From: Gordionus sp. m RMFG-2023
Lineage: Eukaryota; Nematomorpha; Gordioida; Chordodea; Parachordodidae
Length of the DNA stretch: 64,000 nucleotides
Assembly: GCF_954871325.1 (NCBI RefSeq)
Contig: NC_088777.1
Location: forward strand, 46,229,366 to 46,293,365
Direction: 5' to 3'
The position numbers were made by a program, and so were the translations under genes. Shown one piece after another: positions 58,347 to 64,000 of this stretch (position 1 is its first letter; every line of letters begins with the position of its first letter). The notes under the pieces are model-generated. The model was not told the DNA's origin. It saw only the letters and a program-made list of their open reading frames with translations, and did not search any database.

Positions 58347-58890
58347 TAAAGATAAACTTTGATTCATTTTCAACTTGCCATCCCTTTTTTAAAGAACCAA
58401 AAGACAATCTAGCGAATGATCGTTAGGTTTGCGTGTGATAATGATCAAATATGCCTTCCATTTATATTTTGCACTTACAAAGATTGTGATAATTTATTTT
58501 CCCAAAGAATCTACATTTTTAGTGGATGTTCGTATAGGCATGCATTATTTTGGGAATAGCTGCTAATTTTTTTGGGCATAGCTGCTAATTATTTTGAGTC
58601 ATTTTTTATATTACCAGTGTTCCAAATTTATATCTTTTTTTTGTACATGTATTTTTATATTACATTAACCAAACATTCCCATGCTTCAATAATTCATTAA
58701 TTTCCTATATTTTTTTATCGTATTTAATTTGTTCCTCCCCTACAAACTCATCATGCTGAAATATTATAATTTATTTTAACTGTGCTCACCAAAGAAAAAT
58801 GATGTTTATTTAATAAAAAGTGATATTTATTTAGTAAAAGTGATATAATTTCGTATAATTTTTAATTAAATTTAGATAATAATCATAACT
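58347..58890. other. AT-rich DNA downstream of the ORP exon
   Basis: Contains a short direct repeat, TTTTGGGAATAGCTGCTAAT / TTTTGGGCATAGCTGCTAAT (about 58550-58590). No ORP lipid-binding exon was found. Confidence 0.4.
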
Positions 58891-59516
58891 TAGTGGTTAA
58901 ACGAGCTCGATTTTGGAAAAATAGCAAAACCCAATATTTTAGTCAAAAAAATATTACGCAATCTAGACATTTTGCTCACGTCAGTAAGGTTTAGACATTA
59001 ACAAAATTTCTATAGCGGTGAACCTGAACCCTTTTGAACCCCTCAATATTTTACAAGCCCTTTTTTAAATTTAGGGTTAAAGGAAAGATACTGAATAATA
59101 TAATAATATATTTATTTTTGTTTGTTGAATTATAAAATTAAGAGTATAATCAAAGAAAAGAACTTAATCACGAATTCGCTTTAAATGCAAGTTGCGATGC
59201 ACTGTCAAAGTTAGGGATAAAAAATCGATATTTAAATTATAACATCTCGATTTTGGAAGATATCATGCTATAGCTTATGTTCTTATTGCGAAGTTGTCTT
59301 CTTATTCCCATACAAATTTACTTTTATCCAAAAATCAAATCAATGCGAGAATAAATCAAATAATCTTTTATTTTAAATCAAGATTAATACAAAGTATACT
59401 TTCTGGTTCAGAGATATTTCACTGAACATGAACCCCCTTTTTTTAGAAGGAGGATTTACAGCCCTAAAAATTTTGAGGCTTGCATATTGGCTAAATCAAA
59501 CCATTTAACAACACTA
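58891..59516. mobile_element. Family A MITE split by another insertion
   Basis: Left part: TAGTGGTTAAACGAGCTCGATTTTGG to TTTAGACATTAACAAAATTT (58891-59009). Right part: AAAATTTTGAGGCTTGCATATTGGC to CATTTAACAACACTA (59466-59516). Between them, 59010-59465 is foreign DNA. Confidence 0.75.
59010..59465. mobile_element. Insertion inside the family A MITE, probably hAT-like
   Basis: About 456 bp with GTGAACCTGAACCC near the left end and GAACATGAACCC near the right. The 8-bp flanks CAAAATTT and AAAAATTT differ at one base. The terminal match (CTATAGCGGTGAACC against AGGGCTGTAAATCC) is weak. No coding sequence. Confidence 0.5.
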
Positions 59517-60171
59517 ACCGTATCTGGCCTACAACAAAAACACGGGTTCATAAATTATAAAAATTTCTTTATTATTAATAATTATAATAATTTATTCTTC
59601 TAAGCCATGCATATGAGCAAGCTAATCTTTTCAAAAACAATTTTTGATTCAATTATATATATATATTTTTAAAAAAAAAGATTTATAAAGGGTAACAATA
59701 AGATTTTAATAATATAATTTGTAACGATTTGTTACCATGTTAATAATACTATCAATATTTTTTAATTGTTTTTATATAAACAAAATTACGAATCAAAATT
59801 GGTTTTTTAATTGTTTTAAATAAAAAAATAAATTATTATTATTCGATTAAAAGATGTTAAATTTAAATGCTGCCTTATCGCTTATTCACATTTAGCCCGA
59901 ATTCATGGCGAATTATACGATTTTTATATACTTCGCCGGGAATCCGCGCCAACTATGAATGCAGGGTTATCATAAATACTCCTTATTTTTAAAAAATTGG
60001 TCGTTTGGCGAAAATTAGGCATTTGTAAGCTTTATTTTGGATGCTAAAAATGAGTAATTCCTTTTTAATTAACTAAAAAAATGATTATATTAAAATGCAC
60101 GTGTTTATAATCATTTAAAATAGGGTAGTAAAAGAGGTAGATAATGTTTTTAGAAGGCGTTGTTGGGATCG
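59517..60171. other. AT-rich spacer between ORP and Polo genes
   Basis: A scrap at 59868-59972 (GCTTATTCACATTTAGCCCG...CCAACTATGAATGCAGGG) resembles a family E end. It also contains the 3' flank of the Polo gene, with no clear AATAAA close to the stop. Confidence 0.4.
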
Positions 60172-60508
60172 TTATTTTGTTTCCTGTCGAGCGGTTATCT
60201 CTTCTTTCAATTCAAACAAGGCGACTTCCAGCTTCCCCTTCAGACAAACTAAGCTATTCAACGTATTGCTACGGTCCCTGGGTTTACTCCCGATCTTTTT
60301 CAAAATTTTTATAGCGTCCAAATTGTCGAAAGCGTAATGATTGCGATTTAAATCGATAAAAATGGCCCAAGTTCGATAAAGAGAATGGCTGGGGTGGGCC
60401 AAAGGATTCGTTTCATATTTATTCACGCCAAATATTATTTTCACGTGATCGTTCAAGAAATTTATCTGAGTAGTGCCGTCGTTCAAGCGCATGAGCAAAG
60501 TTTGATAC
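60172..60508 (-). CDS. polo: Polo gene: last exon with Polo box 2
   Basis: Acceptor AAATTTTAG|GTATC. It encodes [18 protein letters not shown] and onward. An insertion of about 15 residues ([12 protein letters not shown]-like loop after IIFGVNKY) sits between two strands compared with PLK1. It ends in a charged helix ([20 protein letters not shown]) and a stop. Confidence 0.92.
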
Positions 60509-63500
60509 CTAAAATTTGTTTAGAAAGAAAAACAGGTCATATTAGGACTGGGAAAAATAATTTTTTTTTAAAAAAAAGCGCAGTTTTAGAATCATTCTTT
60601 TTGGGTTAAATATTTAAAAGTAAATTTAATTTACCTTACGAATTTAAAAATACAATAAATTCGATTTTATTCTAGTTTTTAAATAAATAAATAATTATGC
60701 GCGTCAATGTTGTTCTTTCAATCAATATGTTACTTTTTCAGCTCTTAATCCTTTATTTGAGTGCGTTTTTTTAATTAAAAAAAATCTTATTTTGCTGGAA
60801 ATGTAATCCGACATGCGAAAAAAACCTAATCTGTGATTTATTAAAAATTTTGTCATAAATTTTTGAACTTAATATAATTTATATTCGTTTTTATAATAGA
60901 TTTTTTTAATAATAAATGATTTAAAAGTTAACGGCAATATTGTCTGAAATGGGTATCTGGTAAAATTAGATTTTTAAAAACAAAGCGTTCAAAAAATTAT
61001 CTAAAATTTATAACACAATTATATTAAAAAATTAGACGTTTTTGATTTATTTTGTCGAAATTCATTTTAAGTACAAAAAAAAAGAAAATTCTATACCTTT
61101 CTCGGTTTTTGTGTCCATGAGATCGGTTTTGAATACCACTAAATTTTTTTAGAGTAACAAAACGTGACGATTCATCTGTCATGGATGATTTTAGGGCGAC
61201 GTAATCCATTCCATCTATGAGATTTCTTTCCATGAAACTGGCGAAATGAGAGTATATGCACAATTTATCGTGGGCCTTATTAGCAAATTGATTTTTGGCA
61301 TGATTTATATTGCTGGCTTGTCCAACCTTTATAGCGTCATTTAATGGCATGGCGAGTCTTAGCACGTTTGAGTTGTCGTATAATGATAATCTTTAATTTT
61401 CGATTTATTTTTTAGGTAGAATACATATATGATTTGCGCATTGAAGACCAAATAATTTTTCAATATCCGAGAACTGCTGGCCCGGGATAATTCACTTTAG
61501 TGACCCCGGTAAATTAATTTTTTGAAACCGACTTGTCGGAAAGAATAACCGAATAAAATACCCAGGCTGAGCCGACTAGATAAAAATATTTATAATATCA
61601 AATTTCTAATATGTTTGTTCAAATCCTTATTTTTTTAAAAATCTTATATCAATGTTATATAGAAATCATGAAAATGTCGCTCAAAGGTGGCACAGATGTT
61701 TATCACAAGTAAATCAAGTTAGAAAGTGTAACCTTTGGCCTTCGACATAAATTCGTTCGTCGTCCTTGAATAAAACACCTTGTGAGCCGTTTGATAATTG
61801 ATAGCCAAAACCATATTTTTCGGCGTAGTCTACCCATTTAGTAACCCACACAAATGGAGAATCAATTAATTGAGCATTTTTGTTCAGTTTATTGCATAAT
61901 GATACATCTAAATATAAAAGAATTTATTATATATTATTATTTAAGTAATATGTAGACGGGAAAAGTAAACGATGTTCATTACATATTTCGGATTATTAGA
62001 GTGTTCCTGTGTCAGACCTATTTTTCAAATCCGGCCAGATTTGGGAAGAAAAAAAATTATCCGGCCAATCCAATCCGAGTGATAATATTTTTTTCCGAAG
62101 ATTCGTGTCCAATTAAAAATGGTATTTTAAATATGTCCAGATTATATTTCAAAAAAAAAAAATAGGAAATCAAAATATTTTAAAATTTTGTTGAGATACG
62201 AGTCTCGCCTGAATTAAATTTTTAAAATCAAAGTCCGAACCGCGTCGACCCAAGTTCGATCGGTTGTGTCTACGTAGCTCTAGTTGGCATAGTCATAAAA
62301 ACGTGATCCAAGCTTTTATAATTTTTATTATTGATAATTTTTTTTACAACTCAACAAGCATATATATTGTTTTTTTAGGCCAAACTTTAATGTAAAATAA
62401 AATATTAAAAACCTAGGATATTTTCGAAGGATATATCGTGAGATTGCTTATTACAACTTTCTTTGATTTGAGCATCGAAAGTTTTCGAGTTAAGATAGGA
62501 AGAGCAAGAGAGTCTATTCATCTCCAAGATGGATCTTTCGCATTGATCAATCAATTTCTCGACCGAGCTCCGTAGCCTGTTTAAAATACGAGCGGCTTCG
62601 CTTTCTGAGTTCCTTTTTTTGGCCAACACCGATAAGACTTCTTTACGCGTCTCCATTACATTTCCTTTTTTTTTGGAGTCACGGTTAAAGGGGGGATATT
62701 TGTCTACATTATCCTCGTGACTGACCAGCAATATTTCGGCCAGCTTGTCTTTCTGACTATTAGAGCCCGATGAAGGGGAGTGGCACTCTATACCGCTACT
62801 GCTGTTGCCAGAGTCTTCCTTATTGTTACATGCCCGCCTAGCACCGCATTTTAGACGATCGTAGCAAAGTTTTTCTTCGAACGACGAGGGAAGAGGAGAA
62901 CTGGACAAATCGCTGCTAATTTTATCGGTTAATTTTATGAGAGATTGAGCCTTTTTGGCCGGTCTATGATTGCCTGTAATCGATTCCTTGGAAGCAAAGT
63001 AAAGAGGTTTTCTGCCATTGCCTATACGCTTATTTTTAATAGCAATTTTAGAAAATATGGCATCGTAATCGTTTTCGGCATGAAACTCCTCGTTCTGGGA
63101 GGGGCCAGCGTCATGATCCAGATCGTGAAAACCACCGAGAGTCGATTTGAAGTCGGTTTTATCGTTATTAAATAAATATTTATCGCCGTTCAATACGCAA
63201 GAAAATCGTTTCTTAATGTTTAGACCAAGAGAGGGTTCAATCGAAGTCTTGACTTGTTGGGGAATGAGTATGGAACGAGATCTTGATCTTATATCTTGGC
63301 CACCTTTTACGGATAATTAAAATCTTTATTACTGAAAAATAATTTCAATTTTTATCATATTTCTTATGTTCACATCAGATATCGGATTTTTAAAAACAAA
63401 ATATATAAATTTTGTCCGCAAAAATCAGTCTGGATATTTAGTTAATCCGTCCAGTCGACCTTAACTAGAAAATTTTTTTCTCTCTAAACAAATCAATAAA

Positions 63501-63819
63501 AACGGGATAAGAGTTTATGCATTAGCTCTTTATAATGTTGTACTTGTTTCATTGGCAAGGAAAACTCTGTACGAAGCTGATTTTTGGGGTTTGGCGGATT
63601 TGATCAAATCGGTCTCAGCATTGCTTTTGAAAGTTTTGACCTTATCAACCCAGCGCATAAATTTACCTTTAATCCTTTTCGGTTCGAAGGGTTTGAAAAG
63701 CTTTTTCAAAGGGTAAGGATGAGGGTTAGAGTTGTCAATATATTGGTTGTCGTTATTGACCACGTCGTTTTTCCCGCGATTTTTATTTATTTGGTTATCT
63801 CCCATGAATATGGTAGACA
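60172..63819 (-). CDS. polo: Polo-like kinase: linker and two Polo boxes (C-terminal five exons)
   Basis: Polo-like kinases drive mitosis; the Polo-box domain docks the enzyme on phosphorylated partners at centrosomes, kinetochores and the midbody. Five exons on the minus strand fit in phase with GT-AG introns: 63544-63819, 62413-63303, 61733-61907, 61097-61390 and 60172-60508 (introns 240, 505, 342 and 588 bp). The first two encode a basic, then Ser/acidic-rich linker of nearly 390 residues, then a Polo-cap-like helix ([17 protein letters not shown]). Next, [19 protein letters not shown] and GVLFKDD form Polo box 1, including the conserved Trp. [19 protein letters not shown] forms Polo box 2, with the His and Lys that grip phosphopeptide in PLK1. 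The stop is TAA at 60172. The first exon could start at ATG 63803-63805, or be spliced at CAG|TG (63819/63820) to an upstream kinase exon outside the window. No kinase motif is present. Confidence 0.92.
61097..61390 (-). CDS. polo: Polo gene: exon with the rest of Polo box 1 and the inter-box region
   Basis: Joined to the previous exon it reads [18 protein letters not shown], then [15 protein letters not shown], equivalent to the helix LKYFRNYMSEHLL of PLK1. Donor GAAAG|GTATAG. Confidence 0.85.
61733..61907 (-). CDS. polo: Polo gene: exon with the start of Polo box 1
   Basis: Acceptor ATATTTAG|ATGTATC, donor CCAAAG|GTTACA. Contains [19 protein letters not shown], the best-conserved motif of the family. 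Undamaged. Confidence 0.93.
61990..62285. mobile_element. Family C-like element in a Polo intron
   Basis: TGTGTCAGACCTATTTTTCAAATCCGGCC at one side and CGACCCAAGTTCGATCGGTTGTGTCTACG at the other. TCCGGCCAATCCAATCCGAG lies inside. Decayed. It lies within the intron 61908-62412. A further GC-rich scrap is at 61475-61575 in the next intron. Confidence 0.45.
62413..63819 (-). CDS. polo: Polo gene: first two exons in the window (linker and Polo cap)
   Basis: The join across the 240-bp intron (63304-63543; donor CAA|GTACAA, acceptor TAAAAG|GTGG) restores a single frame, giving [15 protein letters not shown]. The large exon has clusters of Ser and acidic residues and many possible phosphorylation sites. 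It ends FENIL with donor CTAG|GTTTTT, which joins in phase to DVSLCNKL of the next exon. Only the helix before the Polo boxes is recognisable. The linker is much longer than in vertebrate PLK1. Confidence 0.8.
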
Positions 63820-64000
63820 CTGGTCTCGCGGGACGCTATTTAACATGTTATTACAACATATATATATTAATATCAATATAATTTTTAGATATTTATTTGG
63901 AGATTATTTAATATTAAAATATTGGGTATAGAACGATACTCTTTAATTGGCCTATTTGATCCTATATATTGAAACGACTTATAAAAAAAATTGAATACAA
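63820..64000. other. Upstream flank or intron of the Polo gene
   Basis: The minus strand reads GCGTCCCGCGAGACCAG directly before the first exon in the window, so an acceptor site at 63820-63821 is possible. The rest is AT-rich. The window ends before any kinase exon. Confidence 0.4.

Noticed and set aside
63584-63931. Plus-strand open frame over the first Polo exon in the window
   Set aside because: Antisense to an exon that fits the Polo gene by splice sites and phase.

Overview
The window is animal DNA, very rich in A and T, with few genes and many transposons. Three kinds of host gene point to a bilaterian invertebrate. One is the first coding exon of a tachykinin-type neuropeptide receptor. 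One is the C-terminal half of a Polo-like kinase. One is an oxysterol-binding-protein relative of the ORP9/10/11 type. All have spliceosomal introns with GT-AG ends and consistent phases. I cannot name the species.

Layout. 1-8 kb: small foldback transposons, one SINE-like copy, and a 572-bp hAT remnant with a perfect 8-bp target duplication. 8.2-8.6 kb (-): receptor exon 1. 9-26 kb: a patchwork of recurring short elements, called families A to G here, with microsatellites, two recent tandem duplications and a three-level nest (family C holding family B, which holds a hAT piece and a family A copy). 26.26-30.98 kb: a 4.7-kb hAT element with perfect 8-bp target duplications. It holds a decayed hAT transposase, a reverse-strand FLYWCH/MULE transposase gene, a 156-bp tandem repeat and an unrelated Pro/Met-rich exon-like fragment. 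32.2-33.7 kb: a small non-coding LTR element. 35.4-36.6 kb (-): the last two exons of an unrecognised host gene. 37.6-47.2 kb: fossils of Ty3/gypsy-type LTR elements, including an inverted pair of gag pieces.

47.8-58.3 kb (+): ORP gene pieces. Six small exons encode a full PH domain; about 9 kb downstream two exons encode the region after it. The lipid-binding domain is not seen. The interval is filled with transposons, including a second copy of the family B/hAT nest. 60.2-63.8 kb (-): the Polo gene, five exons whose phases all agree, giving a long linker and both Polo boxes; the kinase domain would lie past the right edge or is absent.

The host genes do not form a pathway. The transposon layers give relative dates: family B entered family C, a hAT entered family B before B was copied, and each B copy was later hit by a different element.
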